In this document: piece after piece, positions 1 to 5,361 of the stretch | Layout: each line of letters begins with the position of its first letter | How positions within the stretch are numbered: position 1 is the stretch's first letter | Origin: Desulfuromonadaceae bacterium GWC2_58_13 | Lineage (GTDB): Bacteria > Desulfobacterota > Desulfuromonadia > Desulfuromonadales > Trichloromonadaceae | Direction of reading: 5' to 3' | Length of the DNA: 6,657 nucleotides | NCBI GenBank assembly: GCA_001825565.1 | Contig: MHXM01000024.1 | Location: 8,568 to 15,224 of the forward strand | Made by a program: the position numbers and the translations under genes | Notes under the pieces: model-generated | What the model saw: the letters and a program-made list of their open reading frames with translations, nothing else | What the model was told of the DNA's origin: nothing | Database searches by the model: none

Positions 1-1
1 G

Positions 2-172
2 GTTGATACCGTGACGACTCCACTGCTGCTGAAAACCGTGATCTCCGGCAAGGTACACCCGGAGCAACTAGTGACTCACCACTTTGCTTTGCAGAATGTT
101 ATGCAGGCTTACGAGACCTTTGGCAATGCCATGCAAGAGCAGGCGCTGAAGGTGATTATTACCAACGACTAG
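2..172 (+). CDS. Zinc-type alcohol dehydrogenase, C-terminal end (partial)
   Basis: This is the last 56 codons of a gene that starts left of the window; the stop TAG is at 170-172. The reading contains DTVTTPLLLKTVISGK, then a basic/His stretch (THHFAL), then AYETFGNA and a final LKVIIT strand. This pattern is typical of the extreme C-terminus of medium-chain, zinc-dependent alcohol dehydrogenases that oxidise alcohols or reduce aldehydes with NAD(P)H. There the chain returns to the catalytic domain after the Rossmann fold. The zinc ligands and the nucleotide-binding GxGxxG lie outside the window, so substrate and cofactor cannot be judged. The family call is fairly secure; the exact subfamily is not. 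Confidence 0.75.
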   Translation, partial: VDTVTTPLLLKTVISGKVHPEQLVTHHFALQNVMQAYETFGNAMQEQALKVIITND

Positions 173-222
173 TGCCGGGGCGGCGACCAGGACCCATAAC
201 CAGCGAAAAAAAAGGACTGACC

Positions 223-375
223 ATGTCTTTTACCGCACTATTGTTCATTGCCGTCCTGCTGGCGATCCTGATTTCCTTGTTATCCCGTTGGGCGAGCGTT
301 GGCGTCTTGATCATGAGGACATTCCGGTCATTCAGCGCGGGGGGCGATCATTGCACACCTCCCAACGGCCCATAG
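223..375 (+). CDS. Small single-pass membrane protein, probably frameshifted
   Basis: ATG at 223 follows a good ribosome binding site (AAGGA at 212-216, 6-nt spacing), 50 bp after the dehydrogenase stop, so the two may be co-transcribed. The 50-residue product opens with a hydrophobic helix (about residues 4-21, Leu/Ile/Ala rich), which suggests an N-terminal membrane anchor. After about residue 23 the reading becomes unconvincing. In contrast, the frame one base earlier is open from about 285 to a TAA at 420-422 and reads as a charged, hydrophilic tail (PLGERWRLDHEDIPVIQRGG, then a Ser/Asp/Arg-rich end). A single-base deletion near 283-300 would explain this, giving an original protein of about 66 residues. 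I do not recognise the family. A GTG at 172 would extend the ORF upstream but has no ribosome binding site. Confidence 0.4.
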   Translation: MSFTALLFIAVLLAILISLLSRWASVGVLIMRTFRSFSAGGDHCTPPNGP

Positions 376-783
376 ACAGCCACCTGGATGAAAGTCCCTC
401 TGATCGCGGGGCCTCTTTATAACCTGATCAACCAGGCCAGGAAGGTCGCTCGTCTGGCATTAGGGAAGATCAACCCTCCAAGATTTTATTGACTCATCCG
501 ATGCCCAGAGATGAGTTCTCTTCCGTCCTCGGCCACGCTCCCACAGAACGGGTGGGGAGTCCTTGCGCCTGATAGATTTTGAAACAAAGGGAACCTGCTT
601 CGGTGTCGATGGTTGTTTCGATATCCGGGTTTACAAAACGGGGAAGGAAAGCCCGGTCTTCAGCATGTGGGATAAACGCCAACGCGGCTACCGGACCATG
701 GGATAGGAGATCAAAAAGATGGACAGCAGGCTGTCGCGGTTGGTGAGAAAGCCGGAACCCGTCCGCAACTTATCCAACCGACT
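376..783. other. Gene-poor stretch with decayed coding fragments
   Basis: About 400 bp separate the small membrane ORF from the end of fxsA, which is convergent with the left-hand genes. No intact gene is convincing here. It holds the out-of-frame tail of the upstream ORF (to 422), a 34-codon ATG ORF at 388-492 without a clear ribosome binding site, and the protein-like reading listed separately at 563-706. A 7-bp inverted repeat (CGGTTGG at 737-743, CCAACCG at 774-780) has a 30-nt loop and no T-tract, so it is not a clear terminator. No tRNA-like fold or tandem repeat is visible. Confidence 0.4.
563..706 (+). pseudogene. Possible remnant of an unknown gene
   Basis: The frame is open from 515 to a TAG at 704-706 and reads as a natural-looking sequence: LRLIDFETKGTCFGVDGC, then FDIRVYKTGKESPVFSMWD and a basic end (KRQRGYRTMG). 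The only plausible start is TTG at 563, with GGGGAG 4 nt upstream, giving 47 residues. After the TAG the same frame stays open to a TGA at 794-796 and still reads as a basic tail (EIKKMDSRLSRLVRK), which runs into the end of the convergent fxsA. A short ATG reading at 501 in another frame could be its broken N-terminus. This pattern suggests a decayed gene with a nonsense mutation and a frameshift, but it could be chance. I do not recognise a family. Confidence 0.28.
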
Positions 784-1176
784 TCAATACCGGTGAATCC
801 TGATCTGTCCTTTGTCGACGTAGTGTTTCATCCAGGTCCGGACGAAGTTTTTCATCAGCGCCCTGGTGGCGGGAACCAGCAGGGTGAAGCCGAACAGGTC
901 GGTTAAGAAACCGGGAGTGAGGAGAAGAATGCCGCCGACCAGGATCATGGCTCCGTCGAGGAGTTCTTCGGTCGGCACTCGGCCCTGATTCAGCTCTGAC
1001 TGGATGCGCTGGACCAGGTCGAGTCCCTGGGTTCGGGCCAGATAGGCCCCGGCGATGCCGGTGAGGAGAATCAGCGCAATGGTTGGCGCGGCCCCGATCA
1101 GCGCCCCGACTTTAAGCAGGATAATCAGTTCGGTTACGGGGACGATAATGAACAGAATTAATAATCTTATAAACAT
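784..1176 (-). CDS. fxsA: FxsA family inner-membrane protein
   Basis: This is a 130-residue hydrophobic protein of the FxsA family. The E. coli member is a cytoplasmic-membrane protein named for suppressing F-plasmid exclusion of phage T7; its normal biochemical role is unclear. Visible features are two N-terminal membrane helices (about 2-22 and 27-48) and a helix followed by a Gly-rich strand (GxxLARTQG) around 42-51. A second hydrophobic block (about 75-103) carries the family hallmark TPGFLTDLFGFTLLVPATR. The tail is basic and cytoplasmic-looking (KNFVRTWMKH to the end). The N-terminal PVTELIIL motif is also typical. The start is supported by a modest purine-rich site (GAGAGA) about 7 nt upstream. 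It lies downstream of mazG on the same strand but 269 bp away, so co-transcription is uncertain. Its length is slightly short of E. coli FxsA but complete. Confidence 0.88.
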   Translation of the reverse strand: MFIRLLILFIIVPVTELIILLKVGALIGAAPTIALILLTGIAGAYLARTQGLDLVQRIQSELNQGRVPTEELLDGAMILVGGILLLTPGFLTDLFGFTLLVPATRALMKNFVRTWMKHYVDKGQIRIHRY

Positions 1177-1272
1177 TGGTTTCTCTCATGTGGGATTTAT
1201 TGGTCCCCTGTTTGCTGAAGGGCGACAAAAATCAGAAAAAAAATATCATTTTTCGATAACCCGCCGGAAATG

Positions 1273-1294
1273 TTAGCCAATTTATTTTGGCTAA
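1273..1294. repeat. Perfect 8-bp inverted repeat upstream of fxsA
   Basis: TTAGCCAA (1273-1280) and TTGGCTAA (1287-1294) flank a 6-nt AT spacer (TTTATT). A run of A follows on the + strand, which is a T-run before, not after, the stem on the - strand. It therefore does not fit an intrinsic terminator for mazG. A protein-binding operator or a weak mRNA hairpin in the fxsA leader are the alternatives. Confidence 0.5.
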
Positions 1295-1343
1295 AAAATA
1301 GGCAGGACGTTGAAAGGTTCTGTGGCTCTTGCGTTTAACCCTT

Positions 1344-1388
1344 TGTGAACATGTTTTTCCACAGGTTCTCCACAGCTGTTGTGGAAAA
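1344..1388. promoter_or_regulatory. Cluster of DnaA-box-like 9-mers
   Basis: Four sites resemble the DnaA box TTATNCACA. They are TTTTCCACA at 1355-1363 (one mismatch), TTCTCCACA at 1366-1374 (one mismatch), TTTTCCACA on the - strand at 1380-1388 (one mismatch) and ATGTTCACA on the - strand at 1344-1352 (two mismatches). Start positions 1344, 1355 and 1366 are 11 bp apart, about one helical turn. An A/T-rich tract with an A8 run lies at about 1226-1260. Clustered, phased DnaA boxes beside an AT-rich region are known from replication origins and from DnaA-titrating or DnaA-regulated sites. Which of these applies here is inference. Confidence 0.5.
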
Positions 1389-1445
1389 GAAGCCAAGCTC
1401 CTTGAGTGTTCGACGTTTTTTGGTTTTGGCCCCGGGAATGACGAA

Positions 1446-2195
1446 TTAATCTGCTTCGTGGTTATCTTTAAACTTGGCATTAAAATCGGAAATGACTTTG
1501 TTGTTCGTTCTCCGCAGGGCTTGCTCGGCGTCAATGTTCAGTGCGTGCCCCAGCTTGGTCAGGGTGAACAATAATTCGCCGAGTTGTTTTTCCAGTGAGC
1601 GGAGCCGGATATTGCGAACATCGTCGGCAAGGCGGTCGAGCAACCCGAATGCCTCGGCGAGGAGGTCCGATTCAACAGGGGCATTCGGTCCGGAGCCGGT
1701 TTTCTCGGCTAGTTTACGGGCTTTTTGCAGGGCGGGGAGGTGGCGGGGGATGTCGTCCAGGCTTTTTGGCGGCTTGCCTTGCTTGAGGTTCTCGTCGGCT
1801 TTGATGGTTTCCCATTGGACGGCGAGCATTTTCGAATCGCCCGTAGGCGTGTCTCCAAATACATGAGGATGGCGCCGCACCAGTTTGTCGGAGATGGCGG
1901 TGGCGACATCGGCCAGTGAAAATTCTTTGCGTTCCTCAAAGATGCGGGCCTGAAATACGATCTGTAACAACAGGTCGCCCAATTCGTCCCGAATGGCATC
2001 GGGCTCGTTCAGATCGATCGCGTCGAGAGTTTCGTAGGCTTCTTCAATGATGTACGGTTTGAGGCTTTCCGGCGTCTGTTCCGCATCCCACGGACATCCT
2101 TCCGGCGAACGTAGAATGGACATGATTTTCACCAGTCGTTCGACGGATTCACCGGGGCGCAGCTGGGAAATTTTATCGGTTTTCTGTTCTGGCAT
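1446..2195 (-). CDS. mazG: Nucleoside triphosphate pyrophosphohydrolase MazG
   Basis: This 249-residue protein has the usual MazG length and two tandem MazG domains. It hydrolyses (d)NTPs to the monophosphate and pyrophosphate in the cytosol, which cleans aberrant nucleotides from the pool and in E. coli affects (p)ppGpp levels. The N-terminal domain shows the family opening RSPEGCPWDAEQTPESL (30-45). It also has the metal-binding EExxE motif (E51, E52, E55), the ExxD motif (E71, D74) and the RRHPHVFGD signature (107-115). The linker has the usual W128-E-x-I-K and the DDIPRHLPALQKARKL stretch. The second domain (about 175-235) is recognisable by LGELLF and the IDAEQALRRTNNK end, but its metal motif is degenerate: Q204 and E207 occupy the ExxD positions, and no EExxE is seen. 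No strong ribosome binding site precedes ATG at 2195, but alignment to the family start supports it. It is divergent from yceD. Confidence 0.95.
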   Translation of the reverse strand: MPEQKTDKISQLRPGESVERLVKIMSILRSPEGCPWDAEQTPESLKPYIIEEAYETLDAIDLNEPDAIRDELGDLLLQIVFQARIFEERKEFSLADVATAISDKLVRRHPHVFGDTPTGDSKMLAVQWETIKADENLKQGKPPKSLDDIPRHLPALQKARKLAEKTGSGPNAPVESDLLAEAFGLLDRLADDVRNIRLRSLEKQLGELLFTLTKLGHALNIDAEQALRRTNNKVISDFNAKFKDNHEAD

Positions 2196-2371
2196 CTGAT
2201 TTCACGGGGGGAAAGTCTGCTGTTTATCCAAGTCCGGTACGAACCTACCTCAGGCCGGGATAAAATTCAAGAAGTCCTCTCTTTAAAATGTAATTAATCT
2301 CTTGCAAAACGATCCGGATTGAGCTACAAAAAGCCGCCTTAAATCGGCATGTGAAAAGGGTTTGTTTTCCC
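2196..2371. other. mazG/yceD divergent intergenic region
   Basis: This is the non-coding spacer between the divergent mazG and yceD genes. It is AT-richer than the flanking genes. I see no convincing sigma70 promoter for mazG on the - strand. The best candidate is a TTGCAA at about 2303 (reverse reading) with a poor -10. On the + strand, AAGGG (2356-2360), CCCTT (2369-2373) and AAGGG (2380-2384) form alternating inverted repeats that overlap the -35 of the yceD promoter and could be an operator. Confidence 0.4.
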
Positions 2372-2399
2372 TTGACAAAAAGGGGGCAGTCCCTATACT
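2372..2399 (+). promoter_or_regulatory. Sigma70-type promoter for the yceD-rpmF-fab operon
   Basis: A perfect -35 hexamer TTGACA (2372-2377) is followed by a 16-bp spacer and the -10 hexamer TATACT (2394-2399, five of six consensus bases). Transcription should start near 2406, giving a short leader of about 23 nt before the yceD TTG codon. This is the strongest promoter visible in the window. It fits constitutive, growth-linked expression of a ribosome and fatty-acid synthesis operon. Confidence 0.8.
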
Positions 2400-2428
2400 A
2401 ACTCCTTTCAGACAGTAGGGGGCTATTC

Positions 2429-2977
2429 TTGCGGATACGAATCGCGGATATCAAGGAGGACGGACTAGCCCTTGACCTGGTCGAGGGAGTGGCCAATTTT
2501 CCTGTTCTGCAGGAGTTGCATGCCAAAGGTGAGAGCGTTTTTACTCAACCCGTGAGCGTTCAACTGCGTGCCGTACTGGTCAGCGGGATGGTGGAAGTAA
2601 CCGGGCGGGTCGCCACTCGTGTCGAGATGGCCTGCAGTCGTTGTCTCGGACCCGCCGAAGTGATGGTCGATTCCCCCTTTGAGTTGACCTACACCCGTGA
2701 GCTTCCCGATGTTGAGGATGAAGGCGGGGAGGAAGGGGTCGAAATCGCCGCCGAGGACATGGGGTTGATCCTGTTTGCCGGCGAAGAAATCGATCTTCGC
2801 GGTGTGATTCAAGAACAGGTCATTCTGGCGTTGCCGTTTCATCCTTTGTGCGACCCGAATTGTCGAGGTCTCTGTATCAAGTGTGGCGCCGATCTCAATG
2901 AAAAGGCCTGCCAATGTGGACCGCAGGATTATAATATCAAGTTTGCCGCGCTGAAGAATTTGAAGATTGATGATTGA
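2429..2977 (+). CDS. yceD: YceD/DUF177 family protein
   Basis: This 182-residue protein belongs to the DUF177 (YceD) family. The family is encoded almost always just before rpmF and has been linked to 23S rRNA accumulation and ribosome assembly. A central CSRCL motif (C69, C72) is followed by an acidic segment (92-110) and a C-terminal Cys-rich knuckle. The knuckle, HPLCDPNCRGLCIKCGADLN (C141, C145, C149, C152, then C161 and C163), is typical of bacterial YceD proteins and suggests metal binding. The start is TTG at 2429, preceded by AGGGGG at 2417-2422 with 6-nt spacing and by a strong promoter; no ATG gives a better family fit. It is the first gene of the operon, 77 bp ahead of rpmF. Confidence 0.9.
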   Translation: MRIRIADIKEDGLALDLVEGVANFPVLQELHAKGESVFTQPVSVQLRAVLVSGMVEVTGRVATRVEMACSRCLGPAEVMVDSPFELTYTRELPDVEDEGGEEGVEIAAEDMGLILFAGEEIDLRGVIQEQVILALPFHPLCDPNCRGLCIKCGADLNEKACQCGPQDYNIKFAALKNLKIDD

Positions 2978-2981
2978 TCAG

Positions 2982-3036
2982 CCTCTGAAGTAACTCAGGG
3001 GTGTGCCGATAAAAACATGACGACCGGGTATCCGGT
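2982..3036 (+). promoter_or_regulatory. Two small hairpins in the rpmF leader
   Basis: CCTCTGA (2982-2988) pairs with TCAGGGG (2995-3001), with one G-U pair and a 6-nt loop. Further on, ACCGG (3023-3027) pairs with CCGGT (3032-3036) around a GTAT loop, ending 4 nt before the rpmF ribosome binding site. These may tune rpmF translation or mark an RNA processing site between yceD and rpmF. They lack a T-tract, so they are not terminators. The function is inferred only from position. Confidence 0.35.
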
Positions 3037-3054
3037 ATGCAAGGAGTATTGACC

Positions 3055-3234
3055 ATGGCTGTACCTAAGAAAAAAACGTCCAAGTCCAAACGTGACATGC
3101 GCCGCGCCCACGATTTTCTATTGGCTCCCGGAATATCGGTATGCCCCCAGTGCCAGGAGCCCAAGCTGCCTCATCGCGCTTGCGCCGCCTGTGGCACCTA
3201 TAAGGGTAAAGATATCGTCGGAACCGAAGAATAA
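3055..3234 (+). CDS. rpmF: 50S ribosomal protein L32
   Basis: This 59-residue protein is a component of the large ribosomal subunit. The N-terminus MAVPKKKTSKSKRDMRRAH is the hallmark basic tail of L32. The rest is a zinc-ribbon with two intact CxxC pairs (C30/C33 and C43/C46), so this is the zinc-binding (C+) form, not the zinc-independent paralogue. ATG at 3055 is chosen because it has AAGGAG at 3041-3046 and the invariant MAVPK start; an ATG at 3037 would swallow the ribosome binding site. It sits between yceD and plsX, the usual arrangement, with only 12 bp to plsX. Confidence 0.97.
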   Translation: MAVPKKKTSKSKRDMRRAHDFLLAPGISVCPQCQEPKLPHRACAACGTYKGKDIVGTEE

Positions 3235-3246
3235 AGAGGCTTGCGG

Positions 3247-4320
3247 TTGAAAAGTCGCATCGTTGTCGCGGTCGATGCCATGGGTGGCGACAATGCCCCC
3301 GGCGTCGAGGTTGAGGGTTCTGTCGCTGCCGCCAGGCAATGGCAGATTCCGATTGTTCTGGTTGGCGATTCCGTCCGGATTGAGGAAGAGCTCAAGAAGC
3401 ATTCGCTTGACGGGTTGGATATTTCAATTCGCCATGCCAGTGAAGTTGTCGGGATGCATGACTCGGCTTCGGATGCCGTGCGCAAGAAAAAAGACTCTTC
3501 GATCCGAGTGGCCTTCAGTCTGGTTAAGAATGAAGAGGCCGACGCCGTGGTCAGTGCCGGCAATTCAGGCGCAACCATGGCGGCCGGAATGTTTGTCCTG
3601 GGGCGGATCAAGGGGATCGATCGTCCCGCCATCGCCACCATCATGCCCAGCCTCAAGGACAATACCCTGGTCCTTGACGTGGGCGGCAATGTCGATTGCA
3701 AGCCTCAGCATCTCGCCCAATTTGCCCTCATGGGTGAAGTTTATGCCCGGCATATCCTCGGCAAGCCGGCTCCAAGAGTCGGTTTGCTGTCGAACGGCGA
3801 AGAGGAAAGCAAGGGCAACGAGTTGACCCGTGATGCCCACCGGTTGTTGAAAGGGTTCCGCTCTTCCTATGTCGGATATGTCGAGGGGCGTGACGTTTTC
3901 AACGGTTCGGTCGATGTGGTGGTTTGCGACGGCTTTGTCGGCAATGTGGTTCTGAAGCTCTCCGAAGGCCTTGCCGAGGCCATCGGTACCATGTTGAAAA
4001 AAGAGATCAGCGGGCGTTTTTGGGCCAAGCTTGGCTATCTGTTGGCCCGTCCGGCGTTTCTGGCCTTCAAGAAGAAGGTCGATTATGCCGAATATGGCGG
4101 AGCTCCCTTGCTCGGCATCGAAGGGACCGGGGTTATTTGCCATGGCGGATCGAGCAGCAAAGCGATCCAGAATGCGATCTTTCAGGCCCGTGAATCGGTG
4201 TCCAAGGCCATCAACGATGCACTGGTGGCGCAACTTCGCAAAAGCTCTCTTGTCCAGGAACCTCTTCTTCGTGCGGCGGAACGGATCGAAGTGGAGCCCA
4301 CCAAGGGGGTGGGTGGTTGA
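3247..4320 (+). CDS. plsX: Phosphate acyltransferase PlsX
   Basis: PlsX converts acyl-ACP and inorganic phosphate to acyl-phosphate, the acyl donor for PlsY in phosphatidic acid synthesis; it acts peripherally at the membrane. Family motifs are present throughout: VAVDAMGGDNAP at the N-terminus, SAGNSGATMAAG and RPAIATIMP, LDVGGNVDCKP, and LLSNGEEESKGNELTR. These are followed by VDVVVCDGFVGNVVLKLSEG and the C-terminal EYGGAPLLGIEG with CHGGSSS. The length (357 residues) is slightly above the usual 330-350 because of a C-terminal extension. Two TTG starts exist, 3241 and 3247. I prefer 3247 because the purine site AAGAGG (3234-3239) then has 7-nt spacing, against 1 nt for 3241. It overlaps the end of the operon-mate rpmF only through its ribosome binding site. 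Confidence 0.95.
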   Translation: MKSRIVVAVDAMGGDNAPGVEVEGSVAAARQWQIPIVLVGDSVRIEEELKKHSLDGLDISIRHASEVVGMHDSASDAVRKKKDSSIRVAFSLVKNEEADAVVSAGNSGATMAAGMFVLGRIKGIDRPAIATIMPSLKDNTLVLDVGGNVDCKPQHLAQFALMGEVYARHILGKPAPRVGLLSNGEEESKGNELTRDAHRLLKGFRSSYVGYVEGRDVFNGSVDVVVCDGFVGNVVLKLSEGLAEAIGTMLKKEISGRFWAKLGYLLARPAFLAFKKKVDYAEYGGAPLLGIEGTGVICHGGSSSKAIQNAIFQARESVSKAINDALVAQLRKSSLVQEPLLRAAERIEVEPTKGVGG

Positions 4321-4371
4321 ATAAACAATTAACAACCAACGATATTTTCAAATCAGGGAATTGACAGGTCG

Positions 4372-5286
4372 ATGATTGCTTTTGTTTTCCCCGGTCAGGG
4401 GGCGCAGTTCGCTGGAATGGGCAAGGACCTTGCCGATAATTTTTCGGTGGCCCGGAATATTTTTGAAGAAGCCAACGATGCCCTCGGTTTCGATCTTGCC
4501 TCGCTCTGCTTCAACGGCCCCGACGAAGATCTCAAGCTGACCACCAATACCCAACCGGCGATTCTCACCGTCAGTGTTGCTGCCCTGCGCGTTCTGCAAC
4601 AGGAAACCGGTTTGCAGCCGGCCTATGCCGCTGGCCATTCACTGGGTGAATTTTCCGCCCTGGTGTGTGCCGGCACCCTGACTTTCGCCGATGCCGTTCG
4701 CACGGTGCGCCAACGGGGAGCCTTCATGCAGGAAGCGGTTCCGGTTGGGGTCGGCGCGATGGCTGCCGTGATGGGACTGGAGGATGGCGTTATTGACGGT
4801 ATCTGCACCGAAGCGGCTCAGGGCGAAGTGGTTTCGCCGGCGAACTTCAACAGTCCCGGTCAGATTGTGATTGCCGGCCATGCCAGGGCGGTCGATCGCG
4901 CCATCGAATTGGCCAAGGCCGCTGGTGCCAAGCGCGCCCTGCCGCTGCCGGTCAGCGCTCCTTTCCATTGTTCATTAATGAAGCCGGCCGGGGATCGCCT
5001 GGCCGAAGTTCTTTCCCGGATCTGTTTTACTCCGATGCGGTTGCCCGTTGTCACCAATGTCGAGGCCTTGCCCAATTCCGAGGCCGCCCGAGTCATGGAA
5101 CTTCTGGTGCAACAGGTCAGCGCGCCGGTTCGTTGGGATGAATCGGTGACGAAAATGTCCGAGCTGGGTGTCGACAGATTTGTCGAAATCGGTCCTGGCA
5201 AAGTGCTGTCCGGCTTGATTAAGCGCATCGCCAAGGGGGCGGCCACCCAAAATATAGAGGATGTCGCCAGCCTGAAAAAGTTGTAA
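4372..5286 (+). CDS. fabD: Malonyl-CoA:ACP transacylase FabD
   Basis: FabD transfers malonate from malonyl-CoA to the phosphopantetheine arm of ACP, supplying the extender unit for fatty acid elongation in the cytosol. The 304-residue protein is full length. It has the opening FPGQGAQ (Q9, oxyanion), the nucleophile elbow GHSLGE with Ser90, Arg115 in RQRGAFMQ (carboxylate binding of malonate) and His199 in PFHCSLM (catalytic dyad). The closing motif is IGPGKVLSGLIKR (273-285). All match the E. coli layout with a shift of two residues. The start ATG 4372 is fixed by the family, although the ribosome binding site is weak (CAGG, 3 nt away). The 51-bp AT-rich gap after plsX is where fabH lies in many related operons. 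Confidence 0.97.
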   Translation: MIAFVFPGQGAQFAGMGKDLADNFSVARNIFEEANDALGFDLASLCFNGPDEDLKLTTNTQPAILTVSVAALRVLQQETGLQPAYAAGHSLGEFSALVCAGTLTFADAVRTVRQRGAFMQEAVPVGVGAMAAVMGLEDGVIDGICTEAAQGEVVSPANFNSPGQIVIAGHARAVDRAIELAKAAGAKRALPLPVSAPFHCSLMKPAGDRLAEVLSRICFTPMRLPVVTNVEALPNSEAARVMELLVQQVSAPVRWDESVTKMSELGVDRFVEIGPGKVLSGLIKRIAKGAATQNIEDVASLKKL

Positions 5287-5292
5287 TAAACC

Positions 5293-5335
5293 TTCCGCCC
5301 GAACCGGCAGAAAAGGGTTCGTTGACAGGGCGGAA
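5293..5335 (+). promoter_or_regulatory. Inverted repeat between fabD and fabG
   Basis: TTCCGCCC (5293-5300) pairs perfectly with GGGCGGAA (5328-5335). A second, inner pairing, GAACC (5301-5305) with GGTTC (5316-5320), extends the stem with a 7-nt one-sided bulge and a 10-nt loop. CTTTT follows, so it could act as a leaky terminator, an RNA stability element or an operator ahead of fabG. It lies 7 bp after the fabD stop. Confidence 0.5.
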
Positions 5336-5361
5336 CTTTTATTGGTAAGAAAGGAGAAACC

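Noticed and set aside
388..492. 34-codon ATG ORF in the left gap
   Set aside because: No ribosome binding site and no recognisable features; it overlaps the second-frame tail of the upstream ORF.
1474..1866. + strand ORF across mazG
   Set aside because: It is antisense to a clear MazG and is Ser/Arg-rich as expected of a shadow frame.
2328..2348. - strand terminator (GCCG/CGGC followed by T5)
   Set aside because: The stem is only 4 bp with an 8-nt loop, and no - strand gene lies upstream of it to terminate.
2465..2914. - strand ORF opposite yceD
   Set aside because: Shadow of the DUF177 gene, with no motif of its own.
4361..4366. TTGACA before fabD as a promoter
   Set aside because: No -10-like hexamer at 16-18 bp; it would also start transcription inside fabD.
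5322..5351. TTGACA before fabG as a -35 of an internal promoter
   Set aside because: The only -10 candidate (TAAGAA, 18 bp downstream) is poor and would put the transcript start at the fabG start codon; the hexamer lies in the bulge of an inverted repeat.
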